A stretch of 64,000 bases of DNA from JAGQYH01 sp041393015 (lineage in GTDB: Bacteria; Bacteroidota; Bacteroidia; Chitinophagales; JADIYW01), in the NCBI GenBank assembly GCA_041393015.1, contig JAWKKV010000008.1, positions 1 through 64,000 of the forward strand, given 5' to 3'. The translations under genes and the position numbers were made by a program. Shown here one piece after another: positions 16,127 through 23,441 of this stretch (positions are counted from its first letter, which is position 1; every line of letters starts with the position of its first letter). The notes under the pieces were generated by a model. The model made no database searches. It was not told the DNA's origin and was given only the letters and a program-made list of their open reading frames with translations.

Positions 16127-16150
16127 TTCGATTCCTTTCTCTTCCGCTAT

Positions 16151-16228
16151 TGTGATATAGCTTATCCCGATAATTATCGGGAGGTAAAGCCTTTTCCTGA
16201 TGTGCAGGTTTGAGTCTTTCTATCACAA
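16151..16228 (+). pseudogene. tRNA-Ile-like remnant with D-loop palindrome
   Basis: Its first 14 nt (TGTGATATAGCTTA) and its end (TATCACAACTTA) are identical to the tRNA-Ile at 15328, so it is a duplicate. The perfect 18-nt palindrome TCCCGATAATTATCGGGA sits in the D-loop (16165-16182). Between D-stem and T-stem only about 13 nt remain, too few for an anticodon arm plus variable loop. It cannot be a working tRNA as written. Confidence 0.55.
16165..16182 (+). repeat. Perfect 18-nt palindrome in a tRNA D-loop
   Basis: TCCCGATAATTATCGGGA equals its own reverse complement. Removing it joins GCTTA to GGTAAAGC, as in the paralogous tRNA-Ile. Confidence 0.65.
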
Positions 16229-16231
16229 CTT

Positions 16232-16323
16232 AGAAATATAGTTTAATGGATAAAACATTAGGGTACGAACCCAAAGATGTGAGCCTGTCTGCCGACAGGT
16301 AGATTCGAATCTTACTATTTCTA
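16232..16323 (+). tRNA. tRNA-Arg(ACG) carrying a 20-nt T-arm insert
   Basis: Acceptor AGAAATA/TATTTCT, D-stem GTTT/AAAC, anticodon arm TTAGG/CCCAA around GTACGAA (anticodon ACG). The T-stem GTGAG/CTTAC is contiguous once 20 nt (16284-16303) between G53 and T54 are removed. Discriminator A. The insert is nearly identical to that in tRNA-Gln. Confidence 0.72.
16284..16303 (+). repeat. Palindromic element in T-arm of tRNA-Arg
   Basis: CCTGTCTGCCGACAGGTAGA, with CCTGTC pairing with GACAGG around TGCC. Confidence 0.7.
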
Positions 16324-16330
16324 CTTTTTG

Positions 16331-16541
16331 TCCCTCTTTCCAGATTCGAACTGGAACTATCCACCAAATGGCAGATCAACTAGGCTCTAAATGCGCTTCC
16401 CTAATTTACTTCATTGAGTGGTATTTTGGTGCATCTGCAAATTCTATCTATATAAGAGTGTGCCCTATATAGCATCATCCTAATTTACACGGCGTCGATA
16501 TAGTCTTTTTCCGCAGCTCTTCCTTTTAAGCTAAAGAGGGA
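16331..16541 (-). other. Minus-strand tRNA-like structure split by a long insert
   Basis: Read on the minus strand, a 5' acceptor strand CCCTCTT and D-arm (GCTTAAAAGGAAGAGC, 16516-16531) lie about 200 nt from a perfect T-arm (TCCAG-TTCGAAT-CTGGA) and the matching acceptor strand AAGAGGG (16332-16338). The normal distance would be about 75 nt, so roughly 130 nt are extra in the anticodon/variable region. The extra part contains the decamer CCTAATTTAC twice (plus-strand 16400 and 16489). I could not find an anticodon, and intron features are not convincing. Confidence 0.35.
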
Positions 16542-16635
16542 TAACTATAAAAGCAAAGTAAAATACAATGTATGAAGTCTTTTTGCGTAGTAAGATGGAA
16601 GCTATGTTTTAATTTTACCTTTTTATCTTCACCAC

Positions 16636-17580
16636 ATGAACCTTAAAAAAGCTACAGTTAGATTTTTGGGACTAATTCTATTTTTACTCTTGCTGGGAAT
16701 AGCCTACATTTTATTAACCATCAATCGTAACCCCGTTATTGTAGAAGAAGATAGTAGTAATGCAGAAACATCATATGTAATTCCCAATACTATTGTTTCA
16801 ATTGCTGATGAATCTGATAAATTTAAAGTAGAAATGCAGAAGAACATTCAATTAAAATTAGATGATAAAACCCAAGTTTCTACTCAAATCACTTTTTCAG
16901 GAGATGAAACAATAAAAAACAAAGTAATTACATTTCATTCTTCCGAAGCAAAACAAAATGCAGTAACGAATTTTGAAAGTAAAGCTCAATTCAACAAGCA
17001 ATCTCAAAACGGCATTACTTACTTTCAATCCAAAAAAGATCCTCAAACAATTTATTTCTTTCCAGATGAGCATACGCTTGTTGTTACCGAAGACTTGTAT
17101 TTGATAGAAAGAAATAACAAAGAGGAAGTGAAATCTAATACTGCTAACTTAGCTAACAATAAAGACGGTCTTTCTTTTTATTTTTCAAAAAACGATCCTC
17201 ACATTGAACACTTCTTAAGCAATTTGCCGGATCAATTAGTTAATAAATTTGAAAGTGTAAGTGGAAAATTAAACCACAACGAAAAAAACACCTCATTCAT
17301 AGAAATTAAAATGGATAATGCATTATATGCTCGTACCTTAGAGTTGGCATTGCCAACCGTCATCGCTCAAATTAGAGAAAAAGTTGTTAAAGTTAATGGT
17401 CAGTTTGTAATAAATGGAACCAACGTAACTTTAGCTCCTGATGAACTTGATTTATTACAGAATAGTCAGCAATACTTGAAATATAGAAGCAGTAAACGAT
17501 CGGTTTATTTGTTAATTGATGATCACAAACAGAGTGCTAAACTTTTGGATATATTAATTAATGTTATTATTGGAGATTAA
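16636..17580 (+). CDS. Membrane-anchored protein of unknown function
   Basis: I do not recognise this 314-residue protein. It has one N-terminal membrane segment (about residues 9-28), and the rest is a hydrophilic, probably periplasmic, mixed alpha/beta domain rich in Lys, Asn, Ser and Gln without Cys. A repeated pattern of short strands (for example YFFPDEHTLVVTEDLYLIE, about 135-153) suggests a beta-rich fold. It lies 75 bp before an OmpA-family lipoprotein gene in the same direction and about 300 bp after the last tRNA-like structure. No motif points to an enzyme. Confidence 0.6.
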   Translation: MNLKKATVRFLGLILFLLLLGIAYILLTINRNPVIVEEDSSNAETSYVIPNTIVSIADESDKFKVEMQKNIQLKLDDKTQVSTQITFSGDETIKNKVITFHSSEAKQNAVTNFESKAQFNKQSQNGITYFQSKKDPQTIYFFPDEHTLVVTEDLYLIERNNKEEVKSNTANLANNKDGLSFYFSKNDPHIEHFLSNLPDQLVNKFESVSGKLNHNEKNTSFIEIKMDNALYARTLELALPTVIAQIREKVVKVNGQFVINGTNVTLAPDELDLLQNSQQYLKYRSSKRSVYLLIDDHKQSAKLLDILINVIIGD

Positions 17581-17655
17581 CTGTAGTAGGTATATGATTT
17601 GCAACCTAATTTTGCTATATTATTTAACCACTTTAAAAAAACTTAAATTAAAAAT

Positions 17656-18570
17656 ATGAGAACGAAATTTTTTAGAATTACCTCAATATCAATGATTTGC
17701 CTTTTAATGGTAAATTGTGTCAGTAATAAAAAACTAGCTGAAATTGAGCAAACTCACGATGAATCACTAAATAAATGTGTGGTTCAATTAGATGATGCAA
17801 GAAGAAAAATGGATGCTAAGGATAAAGAGATTGAAAGATTAAAATTAGAGGCAGCAAAATTACCATTTAAAGATGATCAAATTTTAGACTTGAAAGATCA
17901 ATTGGCAGATGCTAAAGCACTAAGAGACAAGCAGTTAAATCAAGTTGGAGACCTAACTAAATTGAATCAATCTGCTAGCGACAATATCAATGAAACTCTT
18001 ACTCAATTACAAACAAAAGATAAATACATTAGAATGTTGCAAGCGGCCAAGTCACAAGCAGATTCTATAAATTTAGCTTTAGCTGTAAATCTAAAAGGAG
18101 TGTTGAAAGATGGGATTGCTGATAATGACGTAGATATTAAAGTTGATAAAACAGTTGTATTTGTTAACCTTTCTGATGGTATGTTGTACCAAAGTGGAAG
18201 TGCAAACCTAACTACAAGAGCAAACGAAATTTTAGGCAAAATTGCACAAATCGTACAATCTAGACCTGATTTTGAAATTATGGTGGAAGGTTATACTGAT
18301 AATGTTCCAATCAATAGTGCTTGTATGCAAGATAACTGGGATTTAAGTGTAAAAAGAGCTACTGCAGTAGTAAGAGCTTTACAAACTAAACATGGAGTTG
18401 ATCCTAATAGATTGATTGCAGCCGGACGTGGAGAATACAATACTTTAGCAAGCAATGAAACAGTTGAAGGTAGAATGGCTAACAGAAGAACAAGAATTAT
18501 TATTCTTCCAAAATTGAACCAATTCTACGATCTTTTAGATCCTGAAAAGGCAGCAAAAAAGATTGATTAG
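17656..18570 (+). CDS. OmpA-family peptidoglycan-binding lipoprotein
   Basis: An outer-membrane lipoprotein that anchors the envelope to peptidoglycan. The 304-residue product has a lipoprotein signal with Cys21 (LLMVNC), a long alpha-helical coiled coil (about 25-130), and a C-terminal OmpA/MotB domain. The last shows VEGYTDNVPIN, WDLSVKRATAVVRAL and NRRTRIIILP (about residues 212-290), including the Asp and Arg that bind diaminopimelate in this family. A TAATTTTG element (17607-17614) lies about 40 bp before the start and may be its own promoter; a strong terminator follows. Confidence 0.88.
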   Translation: MRTKFFRITSISMICLLMVNCVSNKKLAEIEQTHDESLNKCVVQLDDARRKMDAKDKEIERLKLEAAKLPFKDDQILDLKDQLADAKALRDKQLNQVGDLTKLNQSASDNINETLTQLQTKDKYIRMLQAAKSQADSINLALAVNLKGVLKDGIADNDVDIKVDKTVVFVNLSDGMLYQSGSANLTTRANEILGKIAQIVQSRPDFEIMVEGYTDNVPINSACMQDNWDLSVKRATAVVRALQTKHGVDPNRLIAAGRGEYNTLASNETVEGRMANRRTRIIILPKLNQFYDLLDPEKAAKKID

Positions 18571-18592
18571 TAAAAAATAAATTTACATAGAG

Positions 18593-18628
18593 GAAAGCCG
18601 TTATGATTAATCATAGCGGCTTTTTTTA
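18593..18628 (+). terminator. Rho-independent terminator after the OmpA lipoprotein gene
   Basis: AAAGCCGTTATGA pairs with TCATAGCGGCTTT (one mismatch) around TTAA, then a T-run. The remaining 210 bp to the convergent amidase gene show nothing else. Confidence 0.8.
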
Positions 18629-18838
18629 TTAGTAGAGCCACCAATATTGATTTAAGTGTTTAGGCTAGATTTTGGCAGTTATATTTTTTTGTAGTTCAAT
18701 TTTATATAGGGTAATGCATTTATCTTATAAAAATTTGATAAGAGACTTAATGTTCGTATTTCTTGTTTTAATATGTTTTCATTTTCAATTAGGATAAAAA
18801 TATACATAGTGCTGATCATAAGTTTAAAAACGGTTGAG

Positions 18839-20263
18839 TTAATTACTGCTATCTAACATACCAGCACTTTCTAACTCAAATGCTAATTCCAAAAGCGTTT
18901 TTTCATCGCCTATTTTGGAACCAATTTGAACCCCAATAGGTAAGCCATTACTATCTTTTCCCATTGGTAAAGATATAGCTGGAGCACCTGTTATATTTTG
19001 CGTCATTGTAAAAATGGCATAGCTATTCATTCGCATAATCATAGACATAAAGGGTACATCAGTTCCCAAATATCCAATTTTTACAACCGGAGATGCTAAA
19101 ACGGGATTCAATAAAAGATCATAGTTTGAAAATGCAGCGTTGTATTCTTCAACCACGTTGTTTCTTAACCGCTTAAAACTCGATGGCGCCATAACCATTA
19201 ACTTATTGAAATGAGCCGCTAATTCTTGCGTAAATGGCTCTGTTTTACTCGCATCAAATTTTCTATGATAAGAAAACTTTCCAAATCTATTATTGAGGTT
19301 GGCTAAGAAAGAGTAGTAGATAATAAAATCAAGCATAACCATTTCGTTGATTGGGTTTTTAATCAACTCAACATGATGTCCTAAGTTTTCACATGATTTT
19401 CCCGCCTCAACAATGGCATTACAAATATCAGGATGGCTTTCAACACCAGCCGGATTAGCAGTAAAAATTCCAATTTTTAATCGCTTCGATGGTTGGTTTT
19501 GAATATTGGCAATGGGCGGCAACTTCGATTTTTTGTTGTATTGGTCAATCGCGGTATAATAATTAGCGCTATCTCTAACCGTTCTGCTAACAATACCGCT
19601 CGTTACAATATCAACGGGTAATTTTTTAGTAAATGAATTCACGTGTCTGCCTCTAGATGGTTTCAAACCAATCAAACCACAACAGGCGGCTGGAATTCTA
19701 GTGGAGCCTCCGCCATCCATAGTATGGGCAAAAGGAACAATGCCGGCCGCTACTAGGGCTGCGCCTCCTCCAGAAGATCCACCAGTAGAATAATCTAAGT
19801 TTACTGGATTTCTTGTAGCACCATTAACAAACGTTTCACAAGAAGGCAATAACCCAAATTCGGAAGTGGCACTTTTGCCAACTATAAAGCAACCCGTTGA
19901 TTCTATTTGCTTTGTAATAGGATCACTTTTTTTAATTATATCGTTAGGGACACCCAAGGAACCATGGCGCGTAGGCAAACCTTTAACGTCTACTAAATCT
20001 TTAATGTAAGTGGGAACGCCATAAAAAACAGCTTTCTTATCTAAATTGAGTTGATCAATTTTGAGGTTGTAATCGCTTGAAACAATCGCGTTAATCTTGG
20101 GTTCTGCAATAGCAACCCTTTCTCGTACACAATCAATAACCTCTTGAACGGTAAATGCTTTGTTTTTAATTTGAGTAGCAATTTCAGTAGCATCCATATT
20201 TTCAAGTATTCCAATATTATTGGTGTTTACCTGATTTACTTTTGAAGTAGTTGTTATTTGCAT
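18839..20263 (-). CDS. Amidase (amidase signature family)
   Basis: Hydrolyses a carboxamide bond by the Ser-cisSer-Lys triad. In the 474-residue protein Lys88 (YIKDLVDV), Ser163 in GGSSGGG (161-167) and Ser187 in DGGGSTRIPA are all present, followed by GLIGLKPSRGR. No GatB or GatC gene is adjacent, and the C-terminal region is of the stand-alone amidase type, so this is more likely a general amidase than the GatA subunit of the glutamyl-tRNA amidotransferase. Substrate cannot be told. It is read after the coiled-coil protein gene upstream, with a 27-bp gap. Confidence 0.85.
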   Translation of the reverse strand: MQITTTSKVNQVNTNNIGILENMDATEIATQIKNKAFTVQEVIDCVRERVAIAEPKINAIVSSDYNLKIDQLNLDKKAVFYGVPTYIKDLVDVKGLPTRHGSLGVPNDIIKKSDPITKQIESTGCFIVGKSATSEFGLLPSCETFVNGATRNPVNLDYSTGGSSGGGAALVAAGIVPFAHTMDGGGSTRIPAACCGLIGLKPSRGRHVNSFTKKLPVDIVTSGIVSRTVRDSANYYTAIDQYNKKSKLPPIANIQNQPSKRLKIGIFTANPAGVESHPDICNAIVEAGKSCENLGHHVELIKNPINEMVMLDFIIYYSFLANLNNRFGKFSYHRKFDASKTEPFTQELAAHFNKLMVMAPSSFKRLRNNVVEEYNAAFSNYDLLLNPVLASPVVKIGYLGTDVPFMSMIMRMNSYAIFTMTQNITGAPAISLPMGKDSNGLPIGVQIGSKIGDEKTLLELAFELESAGMLDSSN

Positions 20264-20290
20264 ATATTAAATAGAGATCATTTTAATTTA

Positions 20291-21607
20291 TTACTTATCG
20301 TCTTTTTCTTCAGTTATTTCTTCTGATTTAGGTGTCTCTTTTAAATCAGGTTCGACTTCTATGTCCTTAACTTCTTCTAGCCTATCTAAGGCTTCACCTT
20401 CTTTTGCAGGAGTTTGACTAGCAATAGGTTCAACTTTCACTTCATCAACTGTTGTAGTTTCTGTTTCGACTTCCTTTTTTACTGTTGGCTCAGCTTTTTT
20501 TGCTTGATTTGGATGATTAGCATTAGGATTTGTCTTCGGCTTTTTCTTGTTTTTCCTCTTCTTTTTGGGAGGCCTTTCAGATGGAGTAGCCTTAGTATCC
20601 TCTAGCTTTTTTTCTAACTGACGAATGGTTCTTTCTATACTTTTTATCTTTTTCTTTTTGTCAGCTGATTTATCTTTTAAATGTTTGAATTGAGCTTCAA
20701 TTTCCTCATCAGACATTTTCCCACGAGTATAATGCTTCATTTTTTCTACTTGATGCTCATAGCTCTCCAAATCTTGATCAATGCCATGTTGCAAGCCATT
20801 CACTACTCTATGTAAGCCTTTAATTCTATCTTCTAAATGATGTATTTGATCTACCTGACGATAACTTCTAAGATCATTAAACACAACATTTAACTTATTA
20901 AAAAGCACTCTTTTATGTTTAAAAGTAAGGTTGGCTTTATTAACTTCTCCTTGAATATTTTTTAGCTTATTGAAGATATTGTTCCACTCGTCGGGATAAA
21001 TCAAGGCCTCCCTGCATTCTTTAATTTGTTTGTCATATAGGGTTAACAGACTTCTGCTTTCTTCGTAATTATCTTCTTTGTTTAATCTTTTGAAAGCTTT
21101 CAATCCATCAAAAATACTATTGATGCTAACTTTTAAGGCATCAGCATCGTGCAAGTTTAACAGGTTGTCTTTTTTGGATTGTAAAATCTCATTCCATAAA
21201 GTTTTGGCATTATTCCATAACTGCTCATCAAAGGCTTTTAAAGATTCCATCTCTATCTTAAGTAAATTAACCTTCTCCGTAAAAAGGATAAAATTACTCT
21301 TGAGCATCACCATTTTTTGCCATTGTCGTTGGGCATTAATTAAGATACCTGGCTTGTGAAGCGTTACACCTTCCGGTAATAAGTTTTCAGCATTACTATC
21401 TATTTCCCAAGTAAGAGTGTCAGCCGGAAATACACATTCCCCACCATTTTTCCATACAGAAAATAACTCGTCTTGTAATTCTTTAGTGACAATTTCCTGC
21501 GGAAAAGCATGGTAAATCACCTTGCCCAATTCTTCTTTTAATTCGATGGTGATTAATGCCTTTCGATCCGTTCCAATATCTCCCCAAACAACTAAGTGTT
21601 GTTGCAT
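20291..21607 (-). CDS. Coiled-coil protein, possibly DUF349-related
   Basis: A 438-residue cytoplasmic protein without signal or membrane segments. Residues 1-95 are a globular domain of unknown type; 110-330 are helical with heptad-like repeats similar in style to DUF349 repeats (FDGLKAFKRLNKEDNYEESR, about 155-175). A very basic segment PPKKKRKNKKKPKTNPN (about 350-366) is followed by an acidic, Glu-rich tail. The charge pattern suggests a nucleic-acid or ribosome contact, but that is inference. It is co-directional with, and 27 bp before, the amidase gene. Confidence 0.6.
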   Translation of the reverse strand: MQQHLVVWGDIGTDRKALITIELKEELGKVIYHAFPQEIVTKELQDELFSVWKNGGECVFPADTLTWEIDSNAENLLPEGVTLHKPGILINAQRQWQKMVMLKSNFILFTEKVNLLKIEMESLKAFDEQLWNNAKTLWNEILQSKKDNLLNLHDADALKVSINSIFDGLKAFKRLNKEDNYEESRSLLTLYDKQIKECREALIYPDEWNNIFNKLKNIQGEVNKANLTFKHKRVLFNKLNVVFNDLRSYRQVDQIHHLEDRIKGLHRVVNGLQHGIDQDLESYEHQVEKMKHYTRGKMSDEEIEAQFKHLKDKSADKKKKIKSIERTIRQLEKKLEDTKATPSERPPKKKRKNKKKPKTNPNANHPNQAKKAEPTVKKEVETETTTVDEVKVEPIASQTPAKEGEALDRLEEVKDIEVEPDLKETPKSEEITEEKDDK

Positions 21608-21967
21608 TGCTTTTTAATTTACTTAAAATGAATATTACTTGCACAAAATATTTAATTCTTTTGAACAGACTATAAATGTATTGAATTTTATACTAGCGCT
21701 CTTCTTATCACACAATTCTAAAATAAAATAATACTGAATTGAGAGGGAAAGTAAACATTTAATGACTGGGTTTAACTTTAGAAGATTTTTATTAGGAAGG
21801 AAAGAAGGACGCTTTATAAACCAATATTTAGCTTCAAAACAATAACTTGGTAAAGAACTTTTTGAACAATTTAAAAAATAGAGGGTAACAAAAGTTATTG
21901 GAAAGGAATTTAAAGTTGATACATGATTAAATAAAATTTTTAAATAAAAAACTAAAAAATTAGAAAG
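21608..21967 (+). other. Gene-free stretch with a possible gene remnant
   Basis: 360 bp between divergent genes. ATG at 21762 opens 27 codons (MTGFNFRRFLLGRKEGRFIN and on), ending in TAA at 21843. The same frame continues for 11 more codons (LGKELFEQFKK) to TAG. This looks more like a short remnant interrupted by a stop than a functional peptide. Nothing else is recognisable. Confidence 0.35.
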
Positions 21968-22465
21968 ATGAGAACAATTAAAACAATGATTTTTACACTT
22001 TTGGGAGTAATTATTTTAGCAAGTTGCAATGAAGATGATGTGATTGTGGTTGATCCCAATGCAGATCTTGAAGTAGTAGATATGGTCTTTACTTCAGACG
22101 ACCTTGATCCGGACAATCAGGTATTTAGTGGCACAGTAAAAATTACCGGAATTGTAGTAAACACGGGTACAACGGATTTTGTATCGGGTACCAATCAACA
22201 AGCTATTGTGTTAGATGAAGTTCCGATAGCAGGATCGCCTGTTGAAAAAGTAAGATTGCCATTTGCTAGATTAAATGCTGGAGACACATTGCGCATTTCT
22301 TATGACAGAGCATGGAGTTTATCTAATGAGTTTCCTCCAAGCTTCAAGGTTTCATTAACCTACGATCCGGATATTTTTATTGATGGGAATGAAAATAATG
22401 ACGACAATGATTTAACGAATAATAGCATCACTAAAACAGGATACGATATTCATAATTCGTTCTAA
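21968..22465 (+). CDS. Small lipoprotein with a CARDB-like beta domain
   Basis: A 165-residue lipoprotein (signal ending LGVIILASC, Cys20). The mature part has the alternating pattern of an Ig-like CARDB domain: VFSGTVKITGIVVNTGTTDF (about 56-75), a middle strand set, and ENNDDNDLTNNSITKTGYDI at the end. The closing N/D-rich stretch resembles CARDB dockings such as EtNNDND. It is very acidic. Its function is unknown; it is probably a surface or outer-membrane protein. Single gene with its own terminator 25 bp downstream. Confidence 0.6.
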   Translation: MRTIKTMIFTLLGVIILASCNEDDVIVVDPNADLEVVDMVFTSDDLDPDNQVFSGTVKITGIVVNTGTTDFVSGTNQQAIVLDEVPIAGSPVEKVRLPFARLNAGDTLRISYDRAWSLSNEFPPSFKVSLTYDPDIFIDGNENNDDNDLTNNSITKTGYDIHNSF

Positions 22466-22490
22466 TCAGCAAACTAAATATCGAGTAAAA

Positions 22491-22520
22491 AATAGGGAAG
22501 TACTTACTTCCCTATTTTTA
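22491..22520 (+). terminator. Rho-independent terminator
   Basis: AATAGGGAAGTA pairs perfectly with TACTTCCCTATT around CT and is followed by T residues. Confidence 0.85.
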
Positions 22521-22562
22521 TTAAATTTGAAATGCTAAAGAATTGACATAATAATTCCAATC

Positions 22563-23408
22563 ATGACAAATTTCAGAAACAAAACAGTATTGATTACCGG
22601 TGGGGCCAGCGGAATTGGTAAACTTTTAGGTGCTAAAACGCTTAAAGAAGGTGCCGCAAAGCTCATAATTTGGGATATTAGTTCAGAGGCATTGCAAAAA
22701 ACAATTGCTGAATTTAAGTCAAAAGGCTATCAGAATGTATATTCCTATAAAGTAGATGTTTCAAATGTTGATAGTATTGAAAAAGCGGCTACTGAAGTTT
22801 TATTGGAAATTGGAAATGTAGATATTCTGTTTAATAATGCCGGTATTGTAATTGGTAAGAAATTTAGAGAGCATTCTGCCATGGATGTCGACAATACTTT
22901 GGCAATTAATGTAGCAGGAGTAATGCATGTTACACGAGTTTTCTTGCCGGATATGATGCGTCAAGGAAGTGGACATATCATCAATATATCATCAGCGTCT
23001 GCATTCATTGGAAATCCTAAAATGTCAGTATATGCAGGTAGCAAATGGGCCGTTTTAGGATGGTCAGAATCTTTAAGGTTGGAATTAGAACAAGAGCCTG
23101 GAGATTTACATGTTACTACTATTTGTCCAAGCTATATTGATACGGGAATGTTTGATGGCGTAAAAGCACCATTGCTTTTTCCATTGCTAAAACCCGAGGA
23201 GATTACCGATAAGATCATTCAAGCGGTTAAAGACAATGAAATAATTGTGAGAGCACCGGAGACGGTGAATCTAGTGCCTGTTTTCAAAAGTATTTTGCCA
23301 CCAAAAATCTTTGACTTTTTCGCTGATAAATTAGGCGTATACACTTCTATGAAACAGTTTCAAGGGCATTCTGAAAAATCGTCTAGTAAAAAGCAAAAAG
23401 TAGATTAA
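22563..23408 (+). CDS. Short-chain dehydrogenase/reductase
   Basis: An NAD(P)-dependent oxidoreductase with a Rossmann fold. The 281-residue chain shows TGGASGIG (12-19), NNAG (91-94), catalytic Ser144 in ISSAS, and Tyr157-x3-Lys161 (YAGSK). The Asp in IIWDIS at the end of strand 2 suggests NAD preference, as usual for this position. The longer C-terminus (about 30 residues beyond the classical core) and the following aldehyde dehydrogenase fit a retinol/long-chain alcohol type enzyme. The pair could oxidise an alcohol to an aldehyde and then to an acid; that is inference from order (33-bp gap). Confidence 0.85.
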   Translation: MTNFRNKTVLITGGASGIGKLLGAKTLKEGAAKLIIWDISSEALQKTIAEFKSKGYQNVYSYKVDVSNVDSIEKAATEVLLEIGNVDILFNNAGIVIGKKFREHSAMDVDNTLAINVAGVMHVTRVFLPDMMRQGSGHIINISSASAFIGNPKMSVYAGSKWAVLGWSESLRLELEQEPGDLHVTTICPSYIDTGMFDGVKAPLLFPLLKPEEITDKIIQAVKDNEIIVRAPETVNLVPVFKSILPPKIFDFFADKLGVYTSMKQFQGHSEKSSSKKQKVD

Positions 23409-23441
23409 TATTGAAATTAGTTTCAAATTAAATTTTAAAAA

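Larger units (their letters stand above)
16000..16146 (+). tRNA. tRNA-Ser(GCT)-like gene with two insertions
   Basis: Acceptor GGAAGAG/CTCTTCC, discriminator G (serine-type), long variable arm TGCTCAAATTGAGCT, T-stem AAAGG/CCTTT. A 29-nt element separates G53 from T54 (16098-16126). The anticodon stem CTCGC/GTGAG encloses 39 nt instead of 7. If 32 nt (about 16039-16070) are removed, the loop reads CTGCTAA, i.e. anticodon GCT. The reconstruction fits a class II Ser tRNA well, but the exact borders of the loop insert are inferred, and it may be a pseudogene. Confidence 0.6.

Noticed and set aside
15918..16226. 102-codon minus-strand frame
   Set aside because: It runs across two tRNA-like genes and their palindromic elements and has no protein-like features.
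16331..16541. tmRNA (ssrA)
   Set aside because: At about 210 nt it is too short, it has a normal D-arm, and I see no tag-peptide frame.
18839..20263. GatA subunit of the glutamyl-tRNA amidotransferase
   Set aside because: The triad is shared by all amidases; no gatB/gatC nearby, and the C-terminal part is not GatA-like by eye.
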